From assembly GCA_029204225.1 (NCBI GenBank), contig CM055104.1, positions 54,168,538-54,232,537 of the forward strand: a stretch of 64,000 nt of DNA, written 5' to 3'. Position 1 is the first letter of the stretch. Each line of letters opens with the position of its first letter. A program made the position numbers and the translations under genes. The notes under the pieces are model-generated. The model made no database searches and had not been told where the DNA came from. It worked only from the letters and a program-made list of their open reading frames with translations. The stretch is from Diphasiastrum complanatum. Lineage: Eukaryota > Streptophyta > Lycopodiopsida > Lycopodiales > Lycopodiaceae. Below, piece by piece: positions 1 to 12,350 of this stretch.

Positions 1-789
1 TGAGCAGATGGCGAATAACCAGGTGCAATAGTTCTTAAGTTTCACAGGAAAAAAAGTGAATGGTTCTATCGAACAATTTGCAAGCTCAGTAGCATACAGT
101 GCATATTGAACCCTGCCTTAATTGTTTTCGAGTCCCTGTAATGGGAGTTTTGATGGTGGTGAAATGGTAGCATTGCCTTTAGTTCGTTTGGGTATGTGGA
201 ATCCAAAATTTTGTCTTGATAGAATTTTTCATTACCGTATTCTAAAAGGCATTTTCTGGTGCATCATTATGGGGGTGATGAAACAGTTTAAAACGTGTCT
301 GCCTGATGTGTGTCAAGTCAGTAAGTTGTTATTTATGTCTGGATTGTGTGATATAGTATTGAGCAAGTAGATGTGCACAAGTTGATTGCAAAAAGTGAGG
401 GAAAGAGTTCATGCCACTGAGTTGCCTTGAAGATCACTAGCCATGGTAAGTGAAAAAGAAAGTGCTTCTGTATTTTCATCATTTTCTTGCAAGGATTCTT
501 AAGATGCAAGCTTGGCTCTTGTGCAAGAGCTTTGAAGCATCTATACACTGGTGGTTGTAGGCATAACACATCTCCTTCCAGTCTATCTGGTCTTGGGTTT
601 CGAACAGACCCCAAAGTGTAGTTTGTTTGTATGCTATGGACATCTATGTTCAAACTAGGCATATACTTCAAAAGTGCATTTATTCAAAACTAGTTTTTTT
701 TTTCATTTTCATAAATTCAATCTAGATTATCATAACATAGATTTTTTGTGCATTCTTTAGTGAGTTCTGTGTGTATTTGTGCTCTCAGA
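1..789. other. No gene recognised; AT-rich flank
   Basis: Short open frames occur here but none shows a recognisable domain or codon pattern. The stretch lies directly upstream of the kinase exon relic and may include the intron before it, since a pyrimidine-rich stretch and CAG precede position 790. I see no repeat or RNA gene. Confidence 0.4.
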
Positions 790-1158
790 TCTTCCTCCTG
801 ATAAAGAACCTCGATTGGACGACCAGCATGAAACATGTTGCCGGTTCTGCACAGGGTTTGGAGTATTTGCATGACCAAGCAAATCCGCCTGTTATTTATA
901 GAGACTTTAGGTTGTCAAACATTCTTCTAGATGAAGCCAAAGTTGTCTGATTTCCGGCTTGCCAAGCTTTGTCGTGTAGGAGATAAGACACATGTGACGG
1001 GGACTCATGGATACTGTGCTCCGGAGTATGCCATGACAGGACAGTTGACACTGAAATCAGACGTTTCCAGCTTTGGAGTTGTTTTACTTGAGCTGATAAC
1101 TGGGAGAAAAGTGATTGATAATTTGAGGCCTGCAGGAGAACACAACTTTGTTGCTTGG
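790..1158 (+). pseudogene. Receptor-like cytoplasmic kinase (RLCK-VII/PBS1-like) exon relic
   Basis: The translation matches the catalytic-loop to activation-segment exon of plant RLCK-VII kinases, soluble serine/threonine kinases that signal at the plasma membrane. Visible in order are [74 protein letters not shown] and [18 protein letters not shown] acceptor precedes the exon and a GTATGT donor follows AW at 1158, so one exon was copied or kept with its introns. It is dead. The frame changes near 811, a TGA lies near 947, the catalytic-loop Lys is Arg and the Gly of DFG is Arg. About four residues are missing between HV and GT in the activation segment. No other kinase exon was found nearby. 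Family assignment is firm; the exact paralogue is not. Confidence 0.85.
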
Positions 1159-1839
1159 GTATGTGATAATTATTACATTTTTAACTAGTTTAATCTAGAT
1201 GAAGATATTGTTGTTTTATAATATGATGTCTCTCACTGTGTTGAGGAATATTTATTTCAAGAACCAATACCATGTTTTGAGCTATTATTCAATCTATATA
1301 TTCATGCATACCTGAAAGATGTGCAATTCTAAACCTCAAGGCAAGGAAAAGGATTGCATTGCCAATAGTCCCTTTATCGTTAGATATTATATTTTGTTGT
1401 TGGACATGCTTCGAGATTTTTAGAGAAGTGTGCCTTTTGCACATTTGAATAAAGATCAGCTCACCTTAATCTGCATATAATTTTTTGAGCTGTAGTTTAA
1501 CTTTGTGAATTCAAAGTCAACTTTTTGTTATCCCAACTGTTTGTGTGATGTCTTAATTTGCTTTGAGCTTCCAACAGGTGTGTGTCTGGAATTCTCTTCG
1601 TCTACTTTAAGGTTGTGCATAATGCTAGTCATTTGAGCTCCAGGCATAGTGCACTAGAAGACATATGTAGCATATCAGATTGAATGTTCCAGAACATGAA
1701 CATTCTTCTAGCCCCAATGATCCAATCAAAGGCTGATTCAAGACACCCTAGCGAGGTTGATTGGTCAGAACATGTCAGCAGGCAGGGAGAGACGGAGAGC
1801 CAAAGTAAGGGATATGGAGCACTTAAAAGACTAGGATAG

Positions 1840-2425
1840 CATTTTTACAAGATATTTTGAGTGCTTACTAGCCTTGTGTGGAGGATGGAGAAAGATAAAC
1901 AATTAATGCATGTAATGGAAACTAAGTTTCTAGGTCCTTATCGAGGAATTGTAAGAACTTGATTCAACAAAGGCAGTAGCATCTAAATGCATCTAATTGA
2001 TAATAGGTTGGGAGGTGATAAAAACTCAGTTCGTTTGGTCTGATGCACAAACCACAAGAAATCTTATATGGATAAAAGTTTGGGCATGTGATTTTGCACT
2101 TTAAAAGAGTAGGAAGCGTTTGATCTTTGCTACAAAAACAAATTTATACATAAGAGTTTGAATATTTATTAGCTTTGTGTGGTGTGGAGGATTTAGAGTG
2201 AAGCAAATGTATTATGCTCTGATACAAGTAATTGAAAGTTTCTTGGAAGTGATAATAATCCGGTTCAAGGGTCTTTTGCACAAATTCATAAAAGCCTACA
2301 TGGATGAATGTTTTGGGCATGTGACTTTGCACTTAAAGGAGTGGGAAAACATTCAATCTTTTTTATATTAGCAAATTTTTAAGAGTTTTAGTGTTTACGA
2401 GCCTTGTGCCAAGGATGGAGAGAGA
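1840..2425. repeat. Degenerate direct repeats, ~242-bp period
   Basis: Segments around 2067-2190 and 2310-2425 share a run of similar phrases, such as TTGGGCATGTGA followed by TTTGCACTT, then AAGAGTTT and AGCCTTGTG with GGAGAG. They are offset by about 242 bp. A third partial copy ends near 1930 (TTACTAGCCTTGTG then GGAGGATGGAGA). The copies are clearly diverged. No coding capacity is visible; this may be an old tandem duplication inside a transposon. Confidence 0.55.
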
Positions 2426-4414
2426 AAATAAAGGCACTAGGTTCTCAATGCATGTTAATACAAACTAGGTTTTATTTTCTATTATATTGCAATTGCACTG
2501 GGCAAAGCTTCAAGAGTACATGGCGCCTGGAAGAATGTCTACAGGGAGCGGATTTGTAAAAGGACTCAAAATCCTTGATTTTAAATGCAGAAATTTGTGT
2601 GTTTGTTGATATGTGGTGGTCGAATTGAAGATTAAGCTACAGGATCCCAAAACACAGGTGTGTAACTAGTGCTATGTGGGTGTCAATATTGACAGCTAAA
2701 GTGTTAGTGCATAAAAGAATCTGTGACTCAACAATGCAGCCTGAATGTTTTGCATTTTCAGATGAAGTTAATGAGATCCTTCTGGATGGTTGCCAAAAAC
2801 AGTACCAAATCATGTTGATCAGGTCGGTGGCTCTTTCATCTCACTGATACTGCTAAGACATTCTGTTTCTTACTTTGAAGAGAGAATTTGTTAATTGTGA
2901 GTCTTACTCTCTATTTGAATGCTGTGTTTGCAGTGTCAGACAACAGTTCTTGAAAAGGTCCCATTACTCTTGGCGAACTTGAAGACTGTTCTCGATCCTA
3001 ACGTTCTCTTGTGCAAAATTAGGAGCTTGTCTTGCAGTCCCTGGAGCTTTTTCTACTACGAGTCAAGATTCCCAGACCCATTTGTAGGATTTCTACAATC
3101 CTCATAGGCTTTCCATATTAAATATGGTATTATGTGATTCTTCCAGTTGATTGCCAATAGTGAATAATTGTTTTGGACATCTTTCTGATTTGTGTCCTGT
3201 AAAATTGTCTAGATATGTGTAATTCTTCAATTGATTAGATCATTTACAAGAAATAGTGCTATCCAGTAAACTTTTCTCTTGTTGATCTTTATTGGTTTAA
3301 GGTCAGTAGCTAGCTATAATTTACTGTCTATTTTTGTGGAGAATTAATTTGGCACAGCAGAGACTTACATGTCTCATCATTTCTGCTCTATGTATTTTAT
3401 GTGCGAGTTTTGTGCGTTGTGGTTTGTCATTTAATATGATTGGATTGCTAATATAGTTCCTTTCCTGATAATTTTCAAATTTTGATGAATTAACTTGGTC
3501 TCATGATGTGCTTTATTGTGGAAACTTTGCTGCATGGAAACATTCCAATAATTCATGAGACATTTGTTGAAACGTAAGAAAATAGCTTCAAACAGTTTTT
3601 ATAACTTGGTTATTGTTGAGATGTGCAAAATACATGTGAAGTACATTCATATTTGCATTTTTTGGATGGAAGTAAAGACAACCCTCAGCTGCAATGCGGG
3701 GAGGATTGTAACTTTAGCTATCAATATGCACATCAATTGAAATGTTGCAGAAATCTGCAACCCCATGTTATCAAGCTGAACACTCCCTACTTATTGGACT
3801 ATGCATCTCTAAGAACACAAGTTATACAAGCTAGAATTACCATGCTACTTTATAAACTAACAAGATTACACTAATGTAGTTCATGTTATTTCAATAGATT
3901 TTTTCTCTCTTTGAATATTTATAATTAGAGTGCACCTGTTATCGGGCAATGATGGCTTCATAATGTTGATGGCAATGGCAATAAAGCTAACACTGCTCAA
4001 GATAGTTACTTGATTGAAGTACAAGGGTCTTAGTACAATACCCCCTTCAATGTAATTTGTACTTTCATTTGAAGGTACCTACTTTTCCTCTACATTTTCA
4101 AAGTTCATTTGTTACTCCATTAAGGGTATCTTTGAATCTTCAGAGTTCAAAATTTTCAGTGGCAAACATCCACGTGTTTGCTTTATCTTTTCTACTTATA
4201 TATGGAATATTATAATGCTTCTTGTGTTCCTTTCAATACATGGATTCATATTTGACCAAATGCGAGTTCATTCACAATCTATCTGCCCAAAGCCTTGTTT
4301 TACAATTGAAGGGTTCATTCAATAATTGATGTTTACTACATTAATGTTGGAAAGAATGATATTATACGAGGACTACATACTCTCTCAATAAGAAAGAGAT
4401 GCTTTCCACGAGAA

Positions 4415-4418
<4 letters not shown>
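2426..4418. other. No gene recognised (possible exon remnant 2919-3107)
   Basis: An open stretch of about 60 codons at 2919-3107 is preceded by a TGTTTGCAG-like acceptor and ends in TAG, which is exon-like, but I recognise no family. The rest is AT-rich with short open frames only. Confidence 0.3.

Positions 4419-4490
<72 letters not shown>
4419..4490 (+). repeat. (CT)36 microsatellite
   Basis: An uninterrupted CT dinucleotide run of 72 bp. On the minus strand it is (GA)n, the same class as the large arrays near 24-26 kb. Confidence 0.98.
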
Positions 4491-4493
<3 letters not shown>

Positions 4494-4814
4494 GCATCAT
4501 CAATATTGCTAGTTCTAGTCACGAGTATGATGTACTAAAATCACACAAGATCTTCTTTCGATGCCCATTATGTGATTGATTTCAGTGCTTAGAATCGGTT
4601 GCATATTTATTTCGGTATGCCAAAACATTCAATTCCTTATGAACCCAAGTCATTATTGCCTTTAGAAACCGCGGTGCATTTGAAGAAGTTACTGAAGGAA
4701 GTCATGTATGTATGACAGACAACATAGCATGGACCAAATCATGTACAATATATTCGCTATACATCACGCACTAAGGTCAAACTCAACTTATTGCTTGTAT
4801 TAGACTTCCAGACT

Positions 4815-5000
4815 CGCCAGATCGTTAGCAGGGCAAGAAAAATTGCCCTACCATAGAGCAAAATTTGTTTGCCCTGCCAACTATTTGTCAGGGCAAATTT
4901 TTTTGCCCTACAAGTGAGCTATAGGGGGGTTTTTTTTCGTCGACAAATTACTGGTAAGGCAAAAGAAAAGTTGCCCTACCGTAGGGGAAATTTTTTAATG
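4815..5000. repeat. Cluster of short hairpins built on AGGGCAA/TTGCCCT
   Basis: AGGGCAAGAAAAATTGCCCT (near 4831) and AGGGCAAATTTTTTTGCCCT (near 4889) are near-perfect dyads. Further half-sites TTTGCCCTGCC and GTTGCCCTACCGTAGGGG follow. This tandem arrangement of GC-rich stems around A/T loops resembles subterminal repeats of plant CACTA or related DNA transposons. It abuts the broken end of the copia element that starts near 5188. I found no clear terminal inverted repeat. Confidence 0.5.
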
Positions 5001-5189
5001 GGGGGCTCAAACACGTTTTTGTGTCACAATACCATCATATGTGCTAAAGTTAGCATCATATGAAAATTAGAAAATTGGACATTAGAAACAATCACTTCCC
5101 TCAAATGCAGTCACATGACTTGAGGCATGCTATTTTGTTGAAGAACCTTGAGAGGTTTGATTTGCCAATTCGTTGGAGAGAGAGAAACA

Positions 5190-6773
5190 ACTTGAACTTT
5201 ACAAAAGTATCAAATACTTGAAACTTGAAGGAAAGTAAGAACACCCAACAATATCTTGAGTAGTCATCAATGAAGGTTAAAAACATGGATGAACCTCCAT
5301 TAGATTTGGTGCTAGCAATGTGCACATCCGAGTGTATGAGTTCAAGAGGATGAGGTGACTTTGTGATGGAGTTAGGAAACACCTTCTTATGTGTCTTGGA
5401 TAAAGCACAAGCTTCACAAACCTTGTCTTCCTTCCCAATAGACATTGGTAGGCCTAAAGCATACTCCTCCTTGATCATTAGCCTCCATGGAAACCGAGTT
5501 GACATGTCCAAGTCTTTTGTGCCATAAAGTAAAGGTAGATATCTTGCTCTTCTCGGCCAACATGACAACATTAGTATCCACAAATGCATCCAACTTATAA
5601 AGTTTGCCAAGTCTAGTGCCCCTTAGCCACTATCTTACCATTCTTCTTGATGAAACATTCATTCACCTTATATGTTGATCTTTTTGGAAGATCCTAAGCA
5701 AAGGGGAATGCTACCAACTCCTTCAATCTTACAAGCTTCATCATTTGCTGTATAGATAGACTTTATAGGTCCATCATAAGATAAGAGAGAAGAGAAAAAC
5801 TCCCTTTTGCTAGTCATGTGTGAACTAGCACCCGAGTCAATCCACCAAGGACCTTCTCCTTTGAAGCTTGTTGAAGAAAATATGGACATCATGAGAGAGT
5901 CCTCCTGTGAACTCTCCTCCTCCTCTTTTCTCATGTTGGCTTGACTTTTATCTTGCTTCCTCTTGAAGCATTTCGAGGCATAATGCCCCATCTTGCTACA
6001 ATAGTAGCACTTCACCTTTGATTTGTCCTTCTTGACTTTGGTGGTTGATGGAAATGCCTTTGAGGGTCCTTCTTGATCCTCAAGCTTTGAAGACTTCTTG
6101 AATGTTGATCCTTTGCCTTTGGACTTGCCTTTGCCTTTGGTGAAGAGAGCTTGGTCATCTCCACCTTGGATGAATAGCCTATCCATCCTCTCTTGAATTT
6201 GGCTATTTCTTGATTCCTCGGCCATGAGTGTGCCTTGGAGTTCTTCAAGTATGGGTAGCTTACCCATAATTGCATATCCCTAAACCAAATTGTCAAATTC
6301 AAAGTTAGTCCATTCAATATGAGTTGAACAAGCTCTTCATCCTTGATAGGATCACCTATGAAGGCTAGCTCTTTGTTCAATTCCTTTACTCTTAGGACAA
6401 AAGTATGTGCACTCTCTCCTTTCTTTTGATAGCTTTTATAGATTTGATTCTTCAAAGCTAACATTCTAGTTTGGTTCTTGGATTCATAGACCTTTTGCAA
6501 AGTCTCCCAAGCATCTTGAGCCGAAGTGCAATCTCCTACCTCTCTTAAGAGTTCATTTGCAACATTCATTTTTATGCAATGTAGTGCAACATTGCACCTT
6601 TTGATGTATTTGGCTTTTTCTTGAGGATGAATAGGTTCACCCTCCTTACCATTTACAATTTCCATCAGATCTTGCATGATCATGATGGATTTTGTTCTAA
6701 CTTTCCATATGGAATAGTTAGTTTTGTTGATCCTTTCATTAGTATCCAAAAGATATGCATTTATAGATGCCAT
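5190..6773 (-). pseudogene. Copia gag-protease-integrase fragment (family 1)
   Basis: Starting at the ATG at 6773, the reading frame encodes the copia gag (start MASINAYLLDTNERINKTNY), with a frame change near 6280. The zinc knuckle CYYCSKMGHYASKC is near 6000 and the protease motif WWIDSGASSHMT near 5840. The pre-integrase zinc region (KVCEACALSKTHKK) and integrase start (LIHSDVHIA, TFIDDYSRYCWVF) lie at 5420-5240. A deletion removes the segment between the residues GSSKKINI and NECFIKKK of the intact copies. The last ~30 codons (5101-5188) do not match the family, so the element breaks there. It makes no functional polyprotein. Confidence 0.9.
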
Positions 6774-7584
6774 CTAGTCTCCTAATCAAGGACTTGACAC
6801 AAATGAAGGTTACTTCTATTGATTTGATTGAAGATCTACCTTGTCCCACTTCTTAGGGACCTGAAAAGATCAGTAATAGACTTCCTATAAAGATCTAAGA
6901 ATGATCTTTAACAAAATCAAATCATAGAATACTAGAAACAATGCACTTGCTTGATTGAAGTAGACAATACTAGTAGAATTGCCCCTCTTTCTATAAAAAA
7001 CATAAAAGCTTCCAAATGATCTGATCAAGAGTGAATTTCAGCAACCTAATATACTTCCAAAATCACTTGTAAAATATCTAAATGGAACTTAATGTGGATG
7101 CAACACAATCTACTATCCAATCACAAGCAAAAATTGATCAAAATTGATGAAAAATTGATCTAATTTGATGCATAAGTCAAGCAATGGTTGGACTGAACCT
7201 AAATCACTTTAGGAGGTGTCCTCTACACCTTAGAACAGCCTTTAAGAGTCCCCAAAACTTTTATCTTCCCTATCCTTGAATGCTAGAAAGCCTCCTCTAT
7301 GAAATCGCCTCCAAAACTCGCTTAGAAATCAATGCTTGGAGCAAGCAAAACTTGCTATCTTGGTAATGTGAATTGAATTCAACTTTGCCTATGGTTTTAG
7401 ACACCTAAACACCTACAAATGAAGTCACACAACACCAATCTCCAATGTATTTGACACACTTTGAGTTCTAGAATCAATGCTAGATGCTAAGATCCAATCT
7501 ACACAAGATTTGGATAAAAAATTGTGATCAAATTGAATGAAAACCAAGGATTTAGCTCATTTCAGCCTTTAGGCTCTGATACCA

Positions 7585-8252
7585 TATAAAAATTATAGCA
7601 AATAAGGATCCTAAAACACTTGAAATGATGAGGAAAACAATAGATTATGCTCTCATAAGATTAGCACAAGTTGAGCCATCAAAATCCATAAAAAATCTAT
7701 GCTTGAACCTCACTAAATGGCCCAAATCCTTGAAGAAGGCTTCACACGTGTGAAAGTACAGCCTCCCACAGTCTGAGTACTGTACACAAGACCTACATTC
7801 AATCCTATAATCATTAGTAATCACAAGAACTCAAACAATTATGAACATAGAGAGCAATTGCACCATTATGAGAGAAAAATCATAAAATTGCTTGATTGAT
7901 TTTGGTGAGATATCATCACCTATATATACATGATCCATCACGGTTTTGGGCAGGTATGAGTAGCCTTAAACCTATCCCTAATGCTAATTTTGGTGGATCT
8001 TTCATCCCTACCAAGCTAGGGTTGGAATCTTGAAGATCCCTCAACAATGCAAAAATTACCCAAATAGCTCCTATTTTTTTTCTCTTGTATCTAAGCATTC
8101 CAAAGGTTCTAACACTTAGGTCTACTTGAGAACATCCTTATGAATGGAATCCTATGCTATTTGGCACGTGTGACAAGCCACATCATGACTATCTAACTAT
8201 TTACAAGTCATATGACCAAAACTAGTCAAGCTAGAATTGTGAATTTTTAACC
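7585..8252 (-). repeat. 5' LTR of the truncated copia element
   Basis: It is homologous along its length to the 682-bp LTRs of the intact elements. The outer end is GGTTAAAAATTCAC where the intact LTR has TGTTAAAAATTCAC. The inner end is TATA in place of TACA, immediately followed on the minus strand by TGGTATCAGAGCC at 7584-7572, the initiator-Met primer site. Confidence 0.88.
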
Positions 8253-8283
8253 GTTTTTTAATAAAGAGGCCTCCTATTATCAT

Positions 8284-8375
8284 GTAAGAGGTGGAACCCA
8301 AATCTTTATAGAATGGGGTTCACTCAGTTGTAAGAGGTGGAATCCAACTTATGATAGAGTTGGATTCACCAGCTC
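8284..8375. repeat. Two 46-bp tandem units with internal dyads
   Basis: The units at 8284-8329 and 8330-8375 both begin GTAAGAGGTGGAA. The second contains the perfect inverted repeat GAATCCAACT / AGTTGGATTC (about 8341-8368). The first holds the weaker GGAACCC / GGGGTTC. It lies 32 bp outside the copia LTR and resembles the hairpin repeats at 4.8 and 16 kb. Confidence 0.7.
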
Positions 8376-9784
8376 ATGGGTATACATAGCACGAATTTCA
8401 AAGAATGTGTAATGTGCTGAAATGCTGTTGCTTTTTGAATTGAAGATCCTACTACTTCCACTTCCTTCCATGCTCCATCTTCATGCATTTAGTTTGGGTA
8501 TTGATGTATGAATGTGCTTGTTCATTCTTTTCTTAAAAATTGATTTGGGATTAGTATCAGGTAGATGTGCAGGACTTGGAGACTGATCCATCATTGCACT
8601 TAGTTAAGCTCCTTGAGGAGTTTTTGTTACAAGTGTTGAGTGACAGTTGTAGCAAGCACTTTGTAGGATTTTCATTGCTTCAGTTTAGAGTTTGTGTTGT
8701 TGTTTTGTGATTCCAGTAGATTAGATTTGATTATATTCCATGTTTCTTGTGTAAATTAGATTAGGAATAATCTACATTCTGTAAAAATAAAGAAATAACT
8801 AAAACCGTTTGTAAAACCATAGAAAAACGAGTTCTTGACAGATCTTATAACCAAGATGAGTTACCATTGTCAATTAAAGATCGAAATCAGGTCATAGGTG
8901 TGCCAGTCGACAGGCGGGACACACTACCATTATACTACAAAACAGAACCCGTGACTGAGCCATAGCCAAATAGATTTGTAGTAACATGAACCATTGCCGA
9001 GCTAAAACTCTATCATGCAGAGAATAAGCGCAAACAGAGAAGTAGAATCAGCGCTAGCATTGGCTCGTTGTGAAGCAAGTTCTGTGTCAAATGGAAGCTC
9101 AGGAATGGTGGCGCTAATTGAGAAGTAGAATCCCAACAAACATTAACTAGAAAAGCGCCAAACACTTGACAATCGATATGTTGGTTCTTATCTATATTTA
9201 CTTAACTATTTCTAATGAATTAGAAAATAACACGTGTACAAGTCTTATGTGGCATCCTAGTCACACGACTTTGTTCCAATGAGAAACAAGCACGTGGAAG
9301 CTTGCAACGTTTTCATGAGGTGTGAACAAACTGAATCATTAGGAATATTCTCTTTTAGGGTTAGCCTTCTATTTAAGGTGTGTGTCATTTCATAACTGCC
9401 CTTTGTTTAATGGTCCTTCCTTTAGATTCATTTAGTTGCATATCTTTTCTTCAATATATCATTGAATAAGATTATTTTTGCTACATCCATTAGATATTTC
9501 TTCTTATTCGGATGTTGCCTTCAACATTTGAATAGGTTAAATGGGCTTCTGGATCATAATAATAACAATTCACAAAAAAATGCCTGTAATAGGTCATTAC
9601 AACTAAATTACAATTTTGAAAAAAACAAGGGTTATCTAGATATGCATAGCCAAAGCCAAAGTCAAAGGCCACTCTACAGTATGCAGAAAAATTTATCCTT
9701 TGGTCTTGATACATTAATGTGCTTATATATAGCAACTTCAAGAAAATCAAAGAGACAATTTTTCATTAAACTAAAAGTGAAGGT
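8376..9784. other. No gene recognised; possible LTR-like promoter 9180-9480
   Basis: No convincing coding region. Around 9230-9390 there are CACGTG-type boxes (AACACGTGTAC, AGCACGTGG) and a CTATTTAAGG TATA-like site. This could be a solo LTR or old promoter, but I could not find matching ends. Confidence 0.3.
9773..9776 (-). terminator. Pol III T4 terminator of tRNA-Ser
   Basis: Minus-strand TTTT nine bases downstream of the tRNA discriminator base, the usual place and form of a plant Pol III stop. Confidence 0.7.
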
Positions 9785-9866
9785 CGTCACTTGAGAGATT
9801 CGAACTCTCGTGGGGAAACCCCATGTGCTTAGCAAACGCACGCCTTAACCACTCGGCCAAAGTGAC
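9785..9866 (-). tRNA. tRNA-Ser (anticodon GCU)
   Basis: Read on the minus strand this 82-nt sequence folds as a serine tRNA. The acceptor arms GTCACTT / AAGTGAC pair, with discriminator G. The A box is TGGCCGAGTGG, the anticodon arm is GTGCG-TTTGCTAA-GCAC with anticodon GCT (reads AGC/AGU), and the long variable arm TGGGG-TTTC-CCCA is typical of Ser. The B box is AGTTCGAATCT. No CCA is encoded, as expected for a nuclear gene. A T4 run on the minus strand at 9776-9773, nine bases past the 3' end, fits a Pol III terminator. All stems are intact, so it is probably functional. Confidence 0.96.
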
Positions 9867-10339
9867 CTTCCTTTGTATCAATTGCTTTACTCATGCAAGA
9901 GATAACATTCATATTAACAACCACTATAAAATGATCAAAATAAACTTCTGTAAATTACATGTTTTAACGTTTTATGTTTACAAAATTTTGACATGACATC
10001 ATTGTAATAATATCCTTAGGAATGTTATAGTTATAATTTGAAATCAATGGTTGTGATGATAAGGAGCAACTTATGTGAGTATTGTGAAAAAATAGTTTTG
10101 GAAAAAAAAAAAAAAGAAGGAATGTCAAGATATAGTATTATACCCAACTTGTATGCTCGATTTCATAAATGAAACCAACATCAAGAAGCTTCTAAATATC
10201 TTCTTGTATCTTCTCAAAATATGTTGGATTGGTGCGATAAGGTTTTGCGCAGATAGGTAGGGCACCATCTTGCAATGGGATTTGCTAATTGTTGGATCTG
10301 AATGTTATTGAGATTGTATGTTCTTATGCTTTTTGTGCG

Positions 10340-10449
<110 letters not shown>

Positions 10450-10779
10450 GCATCGAGGACCAGATCCAGACCTTCTTAAAGCAACATCTGCATGAGTCCT
10501 CTCGTGGTGGATGAGTTCTGAAATTTAAGACCTCGGAGATCGAGGCCGACAAAGAATTGGACAAAATACCTGCACTGGGAGAGCAGCCTGTTGGTTTAGG
10601 CATGTCTCAAAGTGGCTCATGTGATGATGGGTGGGGGAAGGCAACAATAGCTACAATAGAACCAAGCACAGAAGGTTAAAAAAATAAAAGATTATTCAAC
10701 TCAACATGTTGAGGGGATCACTACTATTGATGACAATTTTTGAAATGTTAATGCTCTAATTAATGCATTGTTAGCTATT

Positions 10780-12342
10780 CATGATATGTGGCTTCAGCTA
10801 GTTTTAGCATAGATTTTGATAGTACTCCAAGTGATGTTATATGCTTCATAAACAAGTCCTTTCCCAATGCTTTGGTGAAGATATCAGCCACACACTTCTT
10901 TGATGAGACATGCTGTAGCTCCACTTCCTTTGCCATGACTTGATCTCTCACAGAATGATAAGCCACTTCGATATGCTTGCTCCTTGCATGAAAAACAGAA
11001 TTGCTTGCTGAAAGGTTACCAGAAAAGATGATTGGACACTTTTGAAAATCCAGCAAGTTGAGATCCATTACCATTCTTTTGATCCAAAGCATCTCCTTTG
11101 TGCATGAAGTCAAGGCTTTGTACTCAACATCACTAGAAGATAATGAGATTGTTGCTTATTTCTTCGACATCCATGAGATAGTCCCATCACCTATAAAAAT
11201 AGCATGAGCATTTCTGGATTTCCTATCCATTTGATCTCCAGCAAAGTCCGAATCTGAAAAACCATACAAGTTAGGTGATGATCCTCTATAAACAATGCCA
11301 AAGTCTCTAGAATCTGAGATCTACCTCAAGACTCTCTTGCCTAGCTTTCAATGCTCCACACTAGGATCATGCATAAATTGACTTTATCTATCAACACAAT
11401 AGCTAAGATCAGGTCTTGTGATGGTTAGATAAATGAGTGAACCAACTAGCTTCCTAGAGAGAGTAATGTCCTCGAAGGATCTTTCACTACCTCTTATAGT
11501 GAGCTTTACATTTGACTCCATTGGCGTATCAATAGACTTTGCATTACCATATAAAATCTTTCTAGAATAGAATAAACATACTTCTCTTGACAAATGAAAG
11601 TAAATTGAGAAGTTCCAAATACCTCTACTCCCAAGATATAATGCAAAAGGCCAAGATCATGCACCTCAAACTCCTTTTTGAGTGTTATCTTGATATCATG
11701 AATATCTTGATTGTTGCCTCCACTCAAAATGATATCATCCATATAGATTACAAGAATGGTAGCATCATTTCCAACAAATATGTAGTAAAGTGAATGATCA
11801 TACTCACTCATTATGAATTTATGAGAAAGTAGAAAAGTGTTAAGCTTAGCATACCAACTCCTTGGTGCTTGCTTAAGCCCACACGAACTCTTTTTGGAGA
11901 AAACACACATGATTTGGCTTGCCATGAGAAATGTAGCCCTCAGGTTGCTCCATAAAAACTTCTTCCTCAAGATCTCCATTAAAGAATGCATTAGTGATGT
12001 CCAATTGCCATAGATCCCATCCATAAAGTGTTGCAAGAGAAATAATGAATAACCAACAAATATACCTTTCTTTGAATATGGATCCTCCTTTGTCCTCATC
12101 AAGAGTAATGTTGATATATCAAATGCATCCAAAAGTTTTGAAAAACTTGAGACTCGGACTCCTACCAAACAAGACCTCAAAAGGTGTTTTCTCATCCAAT
12201 ACAACACTTGGCCATCTATTGCATAGAAAATTGTCACACAACAAAGCTTGGTCCCAAAAAGATTTAGGAAGATTTGCACCTAACCTCATTGCTTTGGCTC
12301 CTTTACATAAGGTTCTATTCTTTCTCTCGACCACTCCATTTT
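10780..12342 (-). pseudogene. Decayed copia pol fragment (family 2), integrase to RNase H
   Basis: The minus strand carries, in order, the end of integrase (VERKNRTL near 12330, LPKSFWDQALL, FEVLFGRSP), a reverse-transcriptase core with MDDIILSGG near 11740, then SYCVDR (11390) and RNase H/C-terminal sequence (LWIKRMV, FHARSKHIE, KCVADIFTKALGKD) to about 10780. Frameshifts and stops separate the pieces, and the 5' part (gag, protease) and both LTRs are missing. It is a different, more diverged family than the intact elements. Its 5' end stops where plastid 16S sequence begins. Confidence 0.88.
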
Positions 12343-12350
12343 TTTGTGAT

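Larger units (their letters stand above)
5188..8252 (-). mobile_element. Truncated Ty1/copia element (family 1), minus strand
   Basis: The minus strand reads LTR (8252-7585), primer binding site, leader, gag, protease and the start of integrase, then stops matching near 5188, just after the integrase residues KFKLF. The rest of pol and the 3' LTR are missing. It is the same family as the two intact elements at 26.3 and 56.8 kb, whose protein it follows residue by residue over long stretches. No target duplication can be scored because one end is lost. It is an older copy, with several frameshifts and about 95 bp deleted near 5668. Confidence 0.9.
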
